Shown in pieces: positions 16,829 through 27,321 of a stretch of DNA of 64,000 nt. Below the pieces are notes generated by a model. That model did no database searches, was not told the origin of the DNA, and worked only from the letters and a program-made list of their open reading frames with translations. The stretch spans positions 16,174 through 80,173 of the forward strand of contig WOZM01000242.1 of NCBI GenBank assembly GCA_011620265.1, given 5' to 3'. The stretch comes from Paracoccaceae bacterium. GTDB lineage: Bacteria > Pseudomonadota > Alphaproteobacteria > Rhodobacterales > Rhodobacteraceae. Every line of letters begins with the position of its first letter. Position 1 is the first letter of the stretch. The position numbers and the translations under genes are program-made.

Positions 16829-17980
16829 TCACTTTCCGCTCAGCGCCACCGCGACCGGCGCGACCGCGACCGGGCCGAGGCTCAGCATCAGGAAATCGCC
16901 GACCGCGTCGCAGCCGGGCATCGCGAAGCTGAGGGGTTCGCTCTCGACAGCCGCACCCGGCGCCATCCGCAGCGTCGCGCCGTCCAGCGCACGGCCGCAG
17001 GTCGCGGCGCTCACCTCGGCCTCGATCACCACCTCGTCGACCCGTGTCGCCGCCGGCGCGGTATAGACCTCGGCCAGCATCGGACGGTCGACGGCGGGAT
17101 CGCCGAGGACGGTCAGGAACCCGCCATCGGAGGTTGCGCGGTCGCGCGGCCGGGCGGCCGAGACATGGCCGGGCGCGCCGAACGCCGCCCCGTTCTCGAA
17201 GGCGCTGAGATGGAAGCCCTCGGCCCCCTCCCACTGCACCGCGATGCGGCTGAGCGCGTCGAGCCCGGTCACGTCATGCGTGGCGCTCATCACCTCTTCG
17301 GTGCCGATGCGGACATCGACCTTCGCCTCGGCGTCCAGCGCCGGCAGCATCAGGTCGAGATCGCCGGCCTTGTCGGTCGCGGTCGCGAAGGTCAGGCCGG
17401 AATGGCTGATCACCACCCTCTCGTTCGGGAAGCAGGGGGCGGAGAGCGTCACCCGCAGCATCGCCCGCGCGGTCGCGTCGAGCGTCAGCGCGCTGTCGGC
17501 GCAGGCGATCCCGAAGACGCTGTAGGTCACGTCGGCTGCGGTCTCCGGCCGGACATAGCCCTTGTCGAGCCCGTCCAGGCGGGCCGCCAGAGCCGCCAGA
17601 AGCGTGGCGGCGACGAGCGGCTTCGGCTCCGCCGCGGGAAGGTCGGGCAGGCCGGGAACCGAGCGCGACGCCGCCACGTCGACGATCGCCTCGAGCATGT
17701 CCGGCGCGGGCGCCACGATCGGAGCCGGCGCTGCCGCCGGGACCGTCGCTTCGGCGGCGGCAGGTTCCATCGTGGGCGTCGCTGCGGGCGCAGATGTGGC
17801 AGAAGAGGCGGAGGCCAGCACCCCGGCGGTCGTCTCGACGCTCGCGAGAACCGGCTGTTCCACAGCATTCGTACCGCGCAACCTGGCACTGATCGCATCG
17901 CCGTTCTGCATCACATGGCCGGTTGCGGCCGCCAGAAAGAAGGTTGTGCCGACAGTGATCGCCCTGCGCTTGATCTGCAT
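16829..17980 (-). CDS. Exported or membrane-anchored protein of unknown function next to secA
   Basis: 383 residues from ATG 17980 (GGAG ahead; a GTG four codons upstream is possible). N-terminal basic/hydrophobic segment (KRRAITVGTTFFLAAATGHVM) acts as signal peptide or anchor, then an Ala/Pro-rich linker (about 45-115), and a beta-rich C-terminal region with four Cys (CADSA, APCFPN, ATCGRA, PGCDAV) that could form two disulfides in the periplasm. I do not recognise a named domain. Homologues beside secA in Rhodobacteraceae are often labelled translocase, probably by neighbourhood alone. Confidence 0.75.
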   Translation of the reverse strand: MQIKRRAITVGTTFFLAAATGHVMQNGDAISARLRGTNAVEQPVLASVETTAGVLASASSATSAPAATPTMEPAAAEATVPAAAPAPIVAPAPDMLEAIVDVAASRSVPGLPDLPAAEPKPLVAATLLAALAARLDGLDKGYVRPETAADVTYSVFGIACADSALTLDATARAMLRVTLSAPCFPNERVVISHSGLTFATATDKAGDLDLMLPALDAEAKVDVRIGTEEVMSATHDVTGLDALSRIAVQWEGAEGFHLSAFENGAAFGAPGHVSAARPRDRATSDGGFLTVLGDPAVDRPMLAEVYTAPAATRVDEVVIEAEVSAATCGRALDGATLRMAPGAAVESEPLSFAMPGCDAVGDFLMLSLGPVAVAPVAVALSGK

Positions 17981-18123
17981 GATCCACTCCACATTCGTCC
18001 AGCTTCACGGCTAAAGCCGGAACGCGGCATGGGCGTGGCCTGACTTTGACCATGGCCGGCCGCCCCGAGGCGCGGAACCGCACAGGATGTTGAGGGGCGG
18101 GGCCGACTCCGTGCCAGATCGTG

Positions 18124-18155
18124 AAAAAGGCGGGCGACCCATCGGTCCGCCCGCC
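18124..18155 (-). terminator. Intrinsic terminator of secA
   Basis: On the minus strand, GGCGGGCG (18155-18148) pairs with CGCCCGCC (18136-18129) across an 11-nt loop and is followed by TTTTT (18128-18124). Classic rho-independent form, about 50 nt after the secA stop. The rest of the 17981-18202 gap shows nothing else recognisable. Confidence 0.8.
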
Positions 18156-18202
18156 ACATTTTCGCCACATCCGCGCCGGAAGTGGTTAACCCGCCCGCCG
18201 AC

Positions 18203-20893
18203 TCAGGCGAGTTTTCCGTGACAATGCTTGAACTTGTCGCCCGATCCGCAGGGGCAGGGATCGTTGCGCCCCGGATTGCCCCAGGTCGACGGATCGGTTT
18301 CGTCGAACCCCTCGACCAGCGGCGTCACCGCCGCCGCGACGGATACGACCGGCGCATTCAGCGCCGCCCGGCGTTCTTCCATCTGCTTGAAGAGCGCCTG
18401 CTGCTCCTCCTCGGTCATCGGCCGGACCTGAGCGAGCTTCAGCGTCACATCCTCGCGCAAGCTGTCGAGCAGTTTCTCGAAAAGCTGGAAAGCCTCGGTC
18501 TTGTATTCCGACAGGGGATCGCGCTGGGCATAGCCGCGGAACCCGACGACGGAGCGCAGATGCTCCAGCGTCACCAGATGCTCGCGCCACTTCGCGTCGA
18601 TCGTTTGCAGAAGGAACTGCTTCTCGATCTGCCGCATCGTGTCGGGCCCGAACGCCGCGGCCTTCTTCGCCATGAACTCGTCGGAGGCGGCATAGAGCCG
18701 CTCGCGCATCTCGTCCTGGTCGACGCCGTCCTCCTTCGCCCAGGCGATCACCGGCAGGTCGAGCGCCAGCTTCTCCAGCATCGCGGCATAAAGCCCCTCG
18801 GCGTTCCACTGGTCGGCATAGCTCTTCGGCGGCAGGAATTCGTCGACCAGATCGTCGATGACCTGATGCCGCATGTCCTGCGTGATCTCTTCGAGATCCT
18901 CGGCTTCCATGATCTCCAGCCGCTGGCTGAAGATCACCTTGCGCTGGTCGTTCATCACGTCGTCGAACTTCAGAAGTTGCTTGCGCATGTCGAAGTTGCG
19001 GCCCTCGACCTTGGCCTGCGCGCGCTCGAGCGACTTGTTCACCCAGGGATGGATGATCGCCTCGCCCTCCTTCATGCCCAAGGACGACAGCACCTTTTCC
19101 AGTTTTTCCGACCCGAAGATCCGCATCAGGTCGTCTTCGAGGCTGAGGTAGAACGACGACCGCCCCGGGTCGCCCTGCCGGCCCGAGCGGCCACGGAGCT
19201 GGTTGTCGATGCGCCGGCTTTCATGGCGTTCGGAGGCGAGTACGAAGAGCCCGCCGGCCTCCAGCACCTTCGCCTTTTCCTCGGCATGTTCGGCCTCGAT
19301 CCGGGCGCGCAACTCGTCGGGATGCGCCTCGGGATCGGCGGCCAGCGCCTCCATCACCTTCATCTCGACATTGCCGCCAAGCTGGATGTCGGTGCCGCGG
19401 CCGGCCATGTTGGTCGCGATGGTGACGGCGCCCAGCTTGCCGGCATCGGCGACGATCTTCGCCTCCTGCTCGTGCTGGCGGGCGTTGAGGACGTTGTGCG
19501 GGATGCCTTCCTTCTTCAGCATCTCGCTCAGCATCTCGGACTTCTCGATGGAGGTCGTGCCGACGAGGATCGGCTGACCCTTCTCGTGCGCCTTCTGGAT
19601 CCGCTTCAGCACCGCCTCGTATTTCTCGCGCTGGGTGCGGTAGACCTGATCGTGGTCGTCCTTCCGCGCGATGGGCTTGTTGGTCGGCACCTCGACGACG
19701 CCGAGCTTGTAGATGTCCATGAATTCCTCGGCCTCGGTCGCGGCCGTGCCGGTCATGCCGGCGAGCTTGTCGTAGAGCCGGAAGTAGTTCTGGAACGTCA
19801 CCGACGCCAGCGTCACGTTCTCGGGCTGGATCGTCACGCCTTCCTTCGCCTCGATCGCCTGGTGAAGGCCGTCCGACAGCCTCCGGCCCGGCATCATCCG
19901 GCCGGTGAATTCGTCGATCAGCACGATCTCGCCGTTGCGGACGATATAGTGCTGGTCCTTATGGAAGAGCTTGTGCGCCCGGAGCGCCTGATTGACGTGA
20001 TGGACGATGGTCGTCGATTCCGGATCATAGAGCGTCTGCCCCTCGGGCAGCACGCCCGCCGCCCAGAGCCGCTGCTCCACGGCTTCGTTGCCGGCCTCGG
20101 TGAAGGTGGCGTTGCGCTGCTTTTCGTCGAGCTTGTAGTGCGCTTCCTCAAGTTCCGGGATGAACTTGTCGAGCGTGACGTAAAGCTCCGAGCGGTCCTG
20201 GCTCGGCCCTGAGATGATCAGCGGCGTCCGCGCCTCGTCGATCAGGATGCTGTCGACCTCGTCGACGATCGCGAAGGCGTGGTCGCGCTGCATCATGTCC
20301 TCGATCGTCGCGCGCATGTTGTCGCGCAGATAGTCGAAGCCCAGCTCGTTGTTCGTCGCATAGGTGATGTCGGACTTGTAGGCCGCGCGCTTTTCCTCGG
20401 CGTCCTGGAACGGATAGACCACCCCGGTCGTAAGACCGAGCGCGCCATAGACCTTGCTCATCCACTCCGCGTCGCGCTTGGCGAGGTAGTCGTTCACCGT
20501 GACGATATGGACGCCCTTGCCTGAGAGCGCGTTGAGATAGGCCGGGAAGGTCGCGACCAGCGTCTTGCCCTCGCCGGTCTTCATCTCGGCGATATTGCCC
20601 TGATGCAGGAAGATCCCGCCCATGAGCTGCACGTCGAAGGCTCGCAAGCCGAGCGCCCGCCGCGCGGCCTCGCGGCAATTGGCGAAGGCTTCCGGAAGCA
20701 CCGAGTCGAGGCTTTCGCCGTTCGCGACGCGCTCCCTGAGCGCGGCGGTCCGTTCCTTGATGCCTTCGTCGGTCAGGGCCTGGAACTCGGGTTCCAGCGC
20801 ATTGATCTTTTCCACCAGCGGGCGGACCGACTTGACCTTGCGGTCATTCGGCGTGCCGAAGACCTTCTTCGCGATTGTTCCGAGGCCCAGCAT
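18203..20893 (-). CDS. secA: Preprotein translocase ATPase SecA
   Basis: Motor that pushes unfolded preproteins through SecYEG. 896 residues from ATG 20893 (GGAGAG ahead); 19 upstream in-frame codons are not part of the family. Nucleotide-binding domain 1 with [11 protein letters not shown] and [19 protein letters not shown], preprotein cross-linking domain, second motor domain with GTTSIEKSE and [12 protein letters not shown], helical scaffold, and the C-terminal zinc-binding tail [14 protein letters not shown] that contacts SecB and phospholipids. Followed by its own terminator; divergent from the parvulin gene. Confidence 0.98.
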   Translation of the reverse strand: MLGLGTIAKKVFGTPNDRKVKSVRPLVEKINALEPEFQALTDEGIKERTAALRERVANGESLDSVLPEAFANCREAARRALGLRAFDVQLMGGIFLHQGNIAEMKTGEGKTLVATFPAYLNALSGKGVHIVTVNDYLAKRDAEWMSKVYGALGLTTGVVYPFQDAEEKRAAYKSDITYATNNELGFDYLRDNMRATIEDMMQRDHAFAIVDEVDSILIDEARTPLIISGPSQDRSELYVTLDKFIPELEEAHYKLDEKQRNATFTEAGNEAVEQRLWAAGVLPEGQTLYDPESTTIVHHVNQALRAHKLFHKDQHYIVRNGEIVLIDEFTGRMMPGRRLSDGLHQAIEAKEGVTIQPENVTLASVTFQNYFRLYDKLAGMTGTAATEAEEFMDIYKLGVVEVPTNKPIARKDDHDQVYRTQREKYEAVLKRIQKAHEKGQPILVGTTSIEKSEMLSEMLKKEGIPHNVLNARQHEQEAKIVADAGKLGAVTIATNMAGRGTDIQLGGNVEMKVMEALAADPEAHPDELRARIEAEHAEEKAKVLEAGGLFVLASERHESRRIDNQLRGRSGRQGDPGRSSFYLSLEDDLMRIFGSEKLEKVLSSLGMKEGEAIIHPWVNKSLERAQAKVEGRNFDMRKQLLKFDDVMNDQRKVIFSQRLEIMEAEDLEEITQDMRHQVIDDLVDEFLPPKSYADQWNAEGLYAAMLEKLALDLPVIAWAKEDGVDQDEMRERLYAASDEFMAKKAAAFGPDTMRQIEKQFLLQTIDAKWREHLVTLEHLRSVVGFRGYAQRDPLSEYKTEAFQLFEKLLDSLREDVTLKLAQVRPMTEEEQQALFKQMEERRAALNAPVVSVAAAVTPLVEGFDETDPSTWGNPGRNDPCPCGSGDKFKHCHGKLA

Positions 20894-21080
20894 TTTCTCT
20901 CCGCGCGGGTTCGACTGACGTGCCTGTGAAAAACGCGGCCTTGCCGCCACTCTCCGCTATGCCTAGAACGGCTGCGAAACAAGGCTCGGCTTAGCCCTCA
21001 CGGGACCCATCGCGATGTAAGGGGCTGCCGTCCGATAGTCAACGCCGCGCCCTGTCGCGGCCTCTACGGGAGTTGTCACG

Positions 21081-21923
21081 ATGCTGAAATCCGCCATTCT
21101 CGGCGCCGCGTTCCTGGCCCTTGCGGTCTCCGGCACCGCCCGCGCCGCCGATCCGACCGCCGATACCGTCGTGGCAACAGTGAACGGCACCGATATCACC
21201 CTCGGCCACATGATCGCGATGCGCGACAGCCTGCCGCCGCAATATCTCCAGCTCGACGACCAGACGCTTTTCGACGGGATTCTCGACCAGATCATCCAGC
21301 AGGTGGCCCTGTCGGCGGAGGCCGAGGGCAACCTGACCCGGCGCAACACGCTCACGCTCGACAATCAGCGGCGCGGCTATCTGGCCGGTGTCGTGCTTGA
21401 CGACACCGCGACGGCCGCCGTCACCGACGAGGCGGTCGAGGCGCTCTTCAAGGAGCGGTACTCTGCGACCGAGCCCGGCAAGGAATACAACGCCGCCCAT
21501 ATCCTCGTCGAAACCGAGGAAGAGGCGAAGGCGCTGAAGGCCGAGGTCGAGGGCGGCGCCGATTTCACGGCGCTCGCCAAGGAGAAGTCCACCGGCCCCT
21601 CTGGCCCCAACGGCGGCGATCTCGGCTGGTTCGGCGTCGGCATGATGGTCAAGCCCTTCGAGGACGCGGTGATCAAGATGGAGCCGGGCCAGGTCTCCGA
21701 TCCGGTCCAGACCCAGTTCGGCTGGCACATCATCAAGCTCAACGAAGTCCGCAACGCCTCCGCGCCGAAGATCGAGGATGTGCGCGACGAGCTTGCGGGC
21801 GAGTTGCAGGGCAGGGCGGTCGAGGCCAAGGTGACCGAACTGACCGAGGCCGCGAAGATCGAGAAGACGGTCGACGGGATCGACCCCGCGATCCTCAAGA
21901 ACTCCGCCCTGATCGACAACTGA
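21081..21923 (+). CDS. Periplasmic parvulin-type peptidyl-prolyl isomerase
   Basis: 280 residues. Signal peptide (KSAILGAAFLALAVSGTARA, cleavage after ARA about residue 23), SurA-N-like helices, then a rotamase domain (about 130-225: NAAHILVETEEEA, FTALAKEKSTGPSG, GGDLGWFG, PVQTQFGWHIIKL) and a C-terminal helix. Catalyses cis-trans isomerisation of prolyl bonds and acts as a foldase for exported proteins. GGGAG precedes ATG 21081. Divergent from secA, functionally apt since both serve protein export; probably co-transcribed with argJ 28 nt downstream. Confidence 0.92.
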   Translation: MLKSAILGAAFLALAVSGTARAADPTADTVVATVNGTDITLGHMIAMRDSLPPQYLQLDDQTLFDGILDQIIQQVALSAEAEGNLTRRNTLTLDNQRRGYLAGVVLDDTATAAVTDEAVEALFKERYSATEPGKEYNAAHILVETEEEAKALKAEVEGGADFTALAKEKSTGPSGPNGGDLGWFGVGMMVKPFEDAVIKMEPGQVSDPVQTQFGWHIIKLNEVRNASAPKIEDVRDELAGELQGRAVEAKVTELTEAAKIEKTVDGIDPAILKNSALIDN

Positions 21924-21951
21924 TTTCCCCCACCCGAAGGAGGGACGACCG

Positions 21952-23373
21952 ATGGCAAAGCGCAAGACGGACTGGAAGGACGAGGCGAAGAAGCTGAAGG
22001 ACAAGGTCAAAAAGCTTCGCAAGAAGCTCGAGGACGACGTCCTGCCGGTGGTCGAGGAGCGGATGGAAGCCGTCGCGGATGCGGTGGGCGAGGCCGCCGG
22101 CAAGGTCACGGCCGGGGTGAAGAAAAAGCTCAACCCGGTCTCCCCGCTCGCGCCGAAGGGCGGATTTCCGGCGCTGCCGCGCATCGCCGGCGCGGAGTTC
22201 GCGGCGATCGAGGCCGGGGTCCGCTATGCCGGGCGCAAGGACGTGATGCTCGTCCGGCTCGCGCCCGGAACCGCTGTCGCCGGGGCGTTCACGACCTCCG
22301 CCACCCGCGCGGCCTGCGTGCTCGACTGCGAGGCGAAGCTGAAGGTTCAGCCCGGCCCGAAGGACGGCGCCGCCATCGTCGTCAATTCCGGCAACGCGAA
22401 CGCCTTTACCGGCAAGCTCGGTCAGGAGGCAGTCGATGCCGTGACAGGCAGCGTCGCCAAGGCGCTCGGGATCCCTGCCTCGCGGGTCTTCTCCTCCTCC
22501 ACCGGCGTCATCGGCGAACTTTTGCCGCATGAGAAGATCACCGCCCGGATCGACGACCTGAAAGCGGCGCTTTCCGAAGACGCGATCGAGATGGCTGCCC
22601 GCGCGATCATGACCACCGACACCTTCCCCAAGGGCGCCGCGGCCGAGGTCGCGGGCGAAGGCGGGACGATCCGCATCGCCGGCATCGCCAAGGGTTCGGG
22701 CATGATCGCGCCCGACATGGCGACGATGCTGGTCTACGTCTTCACCGACGCCTCCATCGCCTCGGCCGCCTTGCAGAAGATCGTCTCGCGCCAGGTCGGC
22801 GACACATTCAACGCGATCACCGTGGACAGCGACACCTCGACTTCCGACGCGCTGATCGTCGCCGCGACCGGAAAATCGGAGGCCGCCCCCATCGGCGACC
22901 TGCGCGGCAAGGTAGCCAAGGCGTTCGAGGCGGCGCTGCGCGGGGTGATGATGGACCTCGCCCACCAGGTCGTCCGCGACGGCGAGGGCGCGACGAAGTT
23001 CGTCGAGATTCGGGTCGAGGGCGCGACCGATGCCGCCGATGCCCGCCGCGCCGCGATGGCCATCGCCAATTCGCCGCTGGTCAAGACCGCCATCGCCGGC
23101 GAGGACCCGAACTGGGGCCGCATCGTCATGGCCGTCGGCAAGTCCGGCGCGAAGGCCGACCGCGACGCCATGTCGATCCGCTTCGGCGATCTCACGCTGG
23201 CCGAGGCCGGCTGGCGGAGCCCCTCCTACAGCGAGGAGGCGGCTGCGGCCTACATGAAGAACGACGAGTTGAAGATCACTGTCGATCTCGGCCTCGGCAA
23301 GGCGGCGACCAGTGTCTGGACCTGCGACCTTACGCACCGCTACATCGACATCAACGCCGACTACCGCTCTTGA
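21952..23373 (+). CDS. argJ: Bifunctional ornithine acetyltransferase/N-acetylglutamate synthase with N-terminal extension
   Basis: Recycles the acetyl group in arginine synthesis (acetylornithine + glutamate, and glutamate + acetyl-CoA). 473 residues, longer than the usual 400-410. The ArgJ domain starts near NPVSPLAPKGGFP (about 61) and holds the autoprocessing site IAPDMA/TML, where Thr258 becomes the beta-chain nucleophile. Residues 1-60 form an added Lys/Glu-rich amphipathic helix region (EAKKLKDKVKKLRKKLEDD). The strong AAGGAGGG just before ATG 21952 argues that this extension is translated. It overlaps mutT by 4 nt. Confidence 0.93.
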   Translation: MAKRKTDWKDEAKKLKDKVKKLRKKLEDDVLPVVEERMEAVADAVGEAAGKVTAGVKKKLNPVSPLAPKGGFPALPRIAGAEFAAIEAGVRYAGRKDVMLVRLAPGTAVAGAFTTSATRAACVLDCEAKLKVQPGPKDGAAIVVNSGNANAFTGKLGQEAVDAVTGSVAKALGIPASRVFSSSTGVIGELLPHEKITARIDDLKAALSEDAIEMAARAIMTTDTFPKGAAAEVAGEGGTIRIAGIAKGSGMIAPDMATMLVYVFTDASIASAALQKIVSRQVGDTFNAITVDSDTSTSDALIVAATGKSEAAPIGDLRGKVAKAFEAALRGVMMDLAHQVVRDGEGATKFVEIRVEGATDAADARRAAMAIANSPLVKTAIAGEDPNWGRIVMAVGKSGAKADRDAMSIRFGDLTLAEAGWRSPSYSEEAAAAYMKNDELKITVDLGLGKAATSVWTCDLTHRYIDINADYRS

Positions 23374-23768
23374 AGACCGTCCTCGTTTCCGCCGTCGCCC
23401 TCATCGACGCCGACGGGCGCGTCCTGATCGCCCGCCGGCCCGAGGGCAAGTCGATGGCGGGCCTCTGGGAGTTTCCCGGCGGCAAGGTCGAACCCGGCGA
23501 GACGCCGGAAGCCGCGCTGATCCGCGAGCTGCACGAGGAACTGGGCATCGACACCTGGAAGAGCTGCCTCGCGCCGCTCACTTTTGCCAGCCACGCCTAT
23601 GCGGACTTCCACCTCCTGATGCCGCTTTTCGCCTGCCGCCGCTGGCAGGGCGTGCCGCAGGCGCGCGAAGGGCAGGAGCTGGCCTGGGTGCGGGCGAAGG
23701 ACCTGCGGGACTATCCGATGCCGCCGGCCGACCTGCCATTGATTCCCGTTATGCGCGACTGGTTGTGA
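23370..23768 (+). CDS. mutT: 8-oxo-dGTP diphosphatase MutT (Nudix)
   Basis: 132 residues. Sanitises oxidised nucleotides by hydrolysing 8-oxo-dGTP. The Nudix box GGKVEPGETPEAALIREL plus HEELGI (about 37-60) is intact, and the flanking ARRPEGKSMAGLWEFPGGK matches MutT itself rather than other Nudix enzymes. Starts with TTG in TTGA over the argJ stop. The argJ-mutT pairing is common in alphaproteobacteria. A perfect inverted repeat TTGAAT-GAA-ATTCAA (23774-23788) follows its stop codon. Confidence 0.92.
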   Translation: MKTVLVSAVALIDADGRVLIARRPEGKSMAGLWEFPGGKVEPGETPEAALIRELHEELGIDTWKSCLAPLTFASHAYADFHLLMPLFACRRWQGVPQAREGQELAWVRAKDLRDYPMPPADLPLIPVMRDWL

Positions 23769-23945
23769 GTTTCTTGAATGAAATTCAACCCTGGATTGCA
23801 GCAGCTTATGGCCGGATTCTGACCCGCTTGTAATTATTGTTTCCAAATGGTTCCAACTATGGCAGAATTAAGGCAGTTTTGTTTGCCTTCGGTTAATGAT
23901 TGCCAGCTACAGTTCAAGCAGCCCGCCGTTGGGGGAGTTCAAGCG

Positions 23946-24083
23946 ATGCTGCGCACCATCACTCTTGGAAGTTGTGTCTCCGTTCAGGGCACGTTCGAAC
24001 GTCAGCTCGACAACGGAATGATACTTGTCCGCGTGGGAAAGCTCTTGTTCGAGGGTTATCCCATCGTGAAGAAGGCCGCCTGA
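23946..24083 (+). CDS. Conserved-looking 45-residue protein of unknown function
   Basis: 45 residues from ATG 23946, preceded by GGGGGAG at good spacing; the longer in-frame reading from 23847 lacks a ribosome site. The product (RTITLGSCVSVQGTFERQL start, VRVGKLLFEGYPIVKKAA end) looks like a small beta-barrel: alternating hydrophobics, two Gly-containing turns, one Cys. It lies in a notably AT-rich stretch (23769-23945) and is followed at once by a perfect terminator whose stem includes its stop codon, so it is a stand-alone transcription unit and very probably real. I know no function for it. Confidence 0.75.
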   Translation: MLRTITLGSCVSVQGTFERQLDNGMILVRVGKLLFEGYPIVKKAA

Positions 24084-24100
24084 AATTCAGGCGGCCTTTT
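24074..24100 (+). terminator. Intrinsic terminator of the 45-residue gene
   Basis: GGCCGCCTGAA (24074-24084) and TTCAGGCGGCC (24086-24096), 11 bp perfect, followed by TTTT. The stop codon TGA (24081-24083) is inside the stem. Confidence 0.88.
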
Positions 24101-24118
24101 CAATTCCGGACACGAGGA

Positions 24119-24144
24119 ACGGGGCGCGGAAGCGCCCCGTTTTT
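24119..24144 (+). terminator. Second intrinsic terminator before the convergent infB
   Basis: ACGGGGCGC (24119-24127) and GCGCCCCGT (24132-24140) around a GGAA loop, then a T-run to 24144. Oriented for plus-strand transcripts; in the infB direction the hairpin forms too but no T-run follows. It would act as back-up insulation between convergent units. Confidence 0.75.
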
Positions 24145-26672
24145 CACGTCAGCTGACGCTCGACTTCCTCGCGCTCGAAGATCTCGATGACGTCGCCGGG
24201 GCGGATGTCCTCGTAGTTCTCGAACGCCATGCCGCATTCCTGGCCGGACTGCACTTCCTTGACTTCGTCCTTGAATCTCTTGAGGGTTTTCAGTGTCCCC
24301 TCGTGGATCACGACGTTGTCGCGCAGAAGCCGGACGCCGGCCGACCGGCGGGCGACACCTTCGGTGACGAGGCAGCCGGCAACCTTGCCGACGCCGGACA
24401 CCTTGAAGACTTCCTTGATCGAGGCGTAGCCGATGAACGTCTCGCGCACCTCGGCCTTCAGAAGGCCGGACGCCGCCGCCTTCACGTCGTCGACCAGATC
24501 GTAGATCACCGAGTAGTAGCGGATCTCCACGCCTTTCTGGTTCGCCGCGGCGCGCGCCGGCGCATTCGCCCGGACGTTGAAGCCGATGACCGGCGATCCG
24601 GAGGCCTCGGCAAGGCCGATATCCGATTCAGTGATCGCGCCGACACCGTAGTGCAAGACCCGGACGCGCACTTCTTCGTTCCCGATTTTTTCCATAGCCT
24701 GAACAATCGCCTCGGCGGAGCCCTGCACGTCGGCCTTCACCACGATCGGCAGTTCGGCGATGTCCTTGTCTTCCTTGGCCTTGGCCATGAGCTGTTCCAG
24801 CGTCGTCGCCGCGCCGGCGGCCGCGCGCTTGTCCTTCGCGGCCTTCTCGCGGTAGTCGGCGATCTCGCGGGCCTGCGCCTCGGTCTCGACGACGTTGAGG
24901 ACGTCACCCGCCTCGGGCGTACCGTTGAGGCCGAGGACCTCGACCGGAACCGACGGCCCGGCCTCGGCCACCCGCTCGCCCTGATCGTTGATCAGCGCGC
25001 GGACCTTGCCCCACTGCTCGCCGACGACGAAGATGTCGCCCTGACGGAGCGTGCCGTTCTGAACCAGGACCGTCGCGACCGGACCCCGGCCAACGTCGAG
25101 CTTGGCTTCGATCACGGCACCCAGCGCCGCGCGCTTCGGATTGGCCTTCAGCTCCAGAATCTCGGCCTGCAGCGCGATGGCTTCCAGGAGCGTGTCGAGC
25201 CCCTTGCCTGTCGTCGCCGAGACCTCGACATCCTGCACCTCGCCCGACATCGCCTCGACGACGACCTCGTGCTGCAGAAGATCGGTGCGGACCTTCTGCG
25301 GGTTGGCCGAGGGCTTGTCGCACTTGTTGATGGCAACGATCATCGGCACACCGGCGGCCTTGGCGTGATTGATCGCCTCGACCGTCTGCGGCATGACCGC
25401 GTCGTCGGCCGCGACGACGAGGACGACGATATCCGTCACCTGCGCGCCACGGGCCCGCATCGAGGTGAAGGCGGCGTGGCCCGGCGTGTCGAGGAAGGTC
25501 AGGACCGCCCCCGAATCCGTGGTCACCTGATAGGCGCCGATATGCTGGGTGATGCCGCCCGCTTCGCCCGAGACCACGTTGGTCTTGCGGATCGCGTCGA
25601 GAAGCGAGGTCTTGCCGTGGTCGACATGGCCCATGATCGTGATGATCGGCGGCCGCGACTGCAGGTCCTCGTCCTTGTCGTCCACCGTGTCGATCACCTG
25701 CTCCACGTCCGAATCCGACACGCGCACGACCTTGTGGCCGAATTCCTCGATGATGAGTTCGGCCGTATCGGCGTCGATGGCCTGGTTCATGTTGACCATC
25801 ATGCCCATCTTCATCAGGGCCTTGACCACGTCGGCGGCGCGTTCGGCCATGCGGTTGGCAAGTTCCTGGACGACGATCGTCTCGGGAAGCTGCACGTCGC
25901 GCACCTGCTTTTCGGGCCGGACATTGAGGCCGAGCGCCTTCTGCCGGGCGCGTTCCTGCTTGCGCTTCATCGCCGCCATCGAGCGCTGACGCCCGCCGCC
26001 GCCCGAAAGCGCCTCGCTCAGCGTCAGCTTGCCGGAGCGGCGACCCTCGTCGCGGCTGACCTTGCCGGCGCGGTCGCGATCGCCGCCGCCGCGGTCGTCG
26101 CGCTCGCGGTCGGTCTTGCGCGGGCCGGCGGTGGTCACGCCCTTGGTCTCGGCCCGGGACGCCGCGGCTTCGGCCGCGGCCGGATCGACGGTTGCGGCCG
26201 CAGCGGCCGGCTTCTTGAAATCTTCCTTGCGGGCGGCGCGGGCCTCGGCCTCTTCGGCGCGGCGCGCGTCTTCGTCGGCCTTGGCCTTCAGCGCTTCCTC
26301 GCGCTCGCGGTCCTCGCGCTCCTTGGCCTCGATCTCGGCGCGGCGACGCTCACGTTCTTCCTCGCGCTGGCGCTCGTCGGCGGCACGGGTCTGCGCCTCT
26401 TCGACTTCGCGGGCCTTGGCGGCCTGAAGCGCCCTCAGCCGGCGGTCCATCTCGGCATCGGAAATCCCGGCCGGCCGCCGCGACGGATCGCCCCGGCTCG
26501 CGGCCCCGCCGCCCGTGGCGGCAGGCGTCCCGCCCGCTTTCGGCACGACGACGCGCTTGCGTTTCGTCTCGACGACGACGCTTTTCGTGCGGCCATGGCT
26601 GAAGCTCTGCTTCACCTGGCCGGAACGCCCGCCACCGAGGCCGAGGGGTTTCTTACCGTCTGTATCGCTCAT
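24144..26672 (-). CDS. infB: Translation initiation factor IF-2
   Basis: GTPase that brings initiator tRNA to the 30S subunit. 842 residues: variable Arg/Glu-rich N-terminal region (about 60-230, long charged helix), IF2_N motif with [25 protein letters not shown] domain starting [15 protein letters not shown] (G1), DTPGHAAF (G3) and NKCDKP (G4), then the beta-barrel and C-terminal tRNA-binding domains ending [15 protein letters not shown] overlaps the rnpM stop by 4 nt. Last gene of the rimP operon. Confidence 0.98.
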   Translation of the reverse strand: MSDTDGKKPLGLGGGRSGQVKQSFSHGRTKSVVVETKRKRVVVPKAGGTPAATGGGAASRGDPSRRPAGISDAEMDRRLRALQAAKAREVEEAQTRAADERQREEERERRRAEIEAKEREDREREEALKAKADEDARRAEEAEARAARKEDFKKPAAAAATVDPAAAEAAASRAETKGVTTAGPRKTDRERDDRGGGDRDRAGKVSRDEGRRSGKLTLSEALSGGGGRQRSMAAMKRKQERARQKALGLNVRPEKQVRDVQLPETIVVQELANRMAERAADVVKALMKMGMMVNMNQAIDADTAELIIEEFGHKVVRVSDSDVEQVIDTVDDKDEDLQSRPPIITIMGHVDHGKTSLLDAIRKTNVVSGEAGGITQHIGAYQVTTDSGAVLTFLDTPGHAAFTSMRARGAQVTDIVVLVVAADDAVMPQTVEAINHAKAAGVPMIVAINKCDKPSANPQKVRTDLLQHEVVVEAMSGEVQDVEVSATTGKGLDTLLEAIALQAEILELKANPKRAALGAVIEAKLDVGRGPVATVLVQNGTLRQGDIFVVGEQWGKVRALINDQGERVAEAGPSVPVEVLGLNGTPEAGDVLNVVETEAQAREIADYREKAAKDKRAAAGAATTLEQLMAKAKEDKDIAELPIVVKADVQGSAEAIVQAMEKIGNEEVRVRVLHYGVGAITESDIGLAEASGSPVIGFNVRANAPARAAANQKGVEIRYYSVIYDLVDDVKAAASGLLKAEVRETFIGYASIKEVFKVSGVGKVAGCLVTEGVARRSAGVRLLRDNVVIHEGTLKTLKRFKDEVKEVQSGQECGMAFENYEDIRPGDVIEIFEREEVERQLT

Positions 26673-27298
26673 GCCGACTTCGCATCCTTCCCGGCGGTCG
26701 TCCCGCCGTCATCCTTCCGCAAGCTCGTAAGCTTTGCAGCTTCCTCTACAACACGCTTGGAGAGTCCACCAGCCGCAAGCGCGCCATGTACCACACTATC
26801 TCGTCCAAAGGCCAGACCGAGCTCGGACGCCGTGAGGCATCCGAACCAGCGCCCGCCTTCGGGGGTCCATAGCTTGCCCTTGCCGCGCTCCGATCCGTCG
26901 GAGGCCTGGAACAGGACCTTCGCCTTGCCGTCGGCGAGCCAGCCCTTGACCTTTTCGAATCCCGCGACGGCACGTCCCGCCTTGCGTGCCAGAGAGATAT
27001 GATCGACGACCCGCCGCGCCAACCCCGCCTCGACAATATCGCCGAGGTTCTCCGGCACCGTCACCGGCGCCTTCGCGGCCCGGGCAAAAAGCCCCTTCTT
27101 CGCTGCCTTCTCGATGGCGGCCCGGTCGGCCGTCACCCAGATGCCGCGACCGGGCAGCTTTTCGGCCAGATCGGGAACGAGCTGGCCCTCGGGGCCGACG
27201 ACGAAGCGGACGAGCCCGGCCTTCGGCTGCACGTCACCCGTGACGATGCAGCGCCGTTCCGGCTCATCCCTGTCCTTGTCGCGTCCCCCTCGGGTCAT
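26669..27298 (-). CDS. rnpM: YlxR/RnpM-family RNA-binding protein (DUF448)
   Basis: 209 residues. The N-terminal domain (about 10-90) has the YlxR signature [26 protein letters not shown] and KKGLFARA. YlxR proteins bind RNA; in Bacillus the homologue modulates RNase P and is now called RnpM. The C-terminal half (about 95-185, [20 protein letters not shown]) resembles an L7Ae-type RNA-binding fold, an arrangement usual in alphaproteobacteria. Between nusA (23 nt gap) and infB (4 nt overlap), its conserved site. Symbol by homology only. Confidence 0.85.
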   Translation of the reverse strand: MTRGGRDKDRDEPERRCIVTGDVQPKAGLVRFVVGPEGQLVPDLAEKLPGRGIWVTADRAAIEKAAKKGLFARAAKAPVTVPENLGDIVEAGLARRVVDHISLARKAGRAVAGFEKVKGWLADGKAKVLFQASDGSERGKGKLWTPEGGRWFGCLTASELGLAFGRDSVVHGALAAGGLSKRVVEEAAKLTSLRKDDGGTTAGKDAKSA

Positions 27299-27321
27299 GT
27301 GCGTCCCTTCCGAGGCCCATT

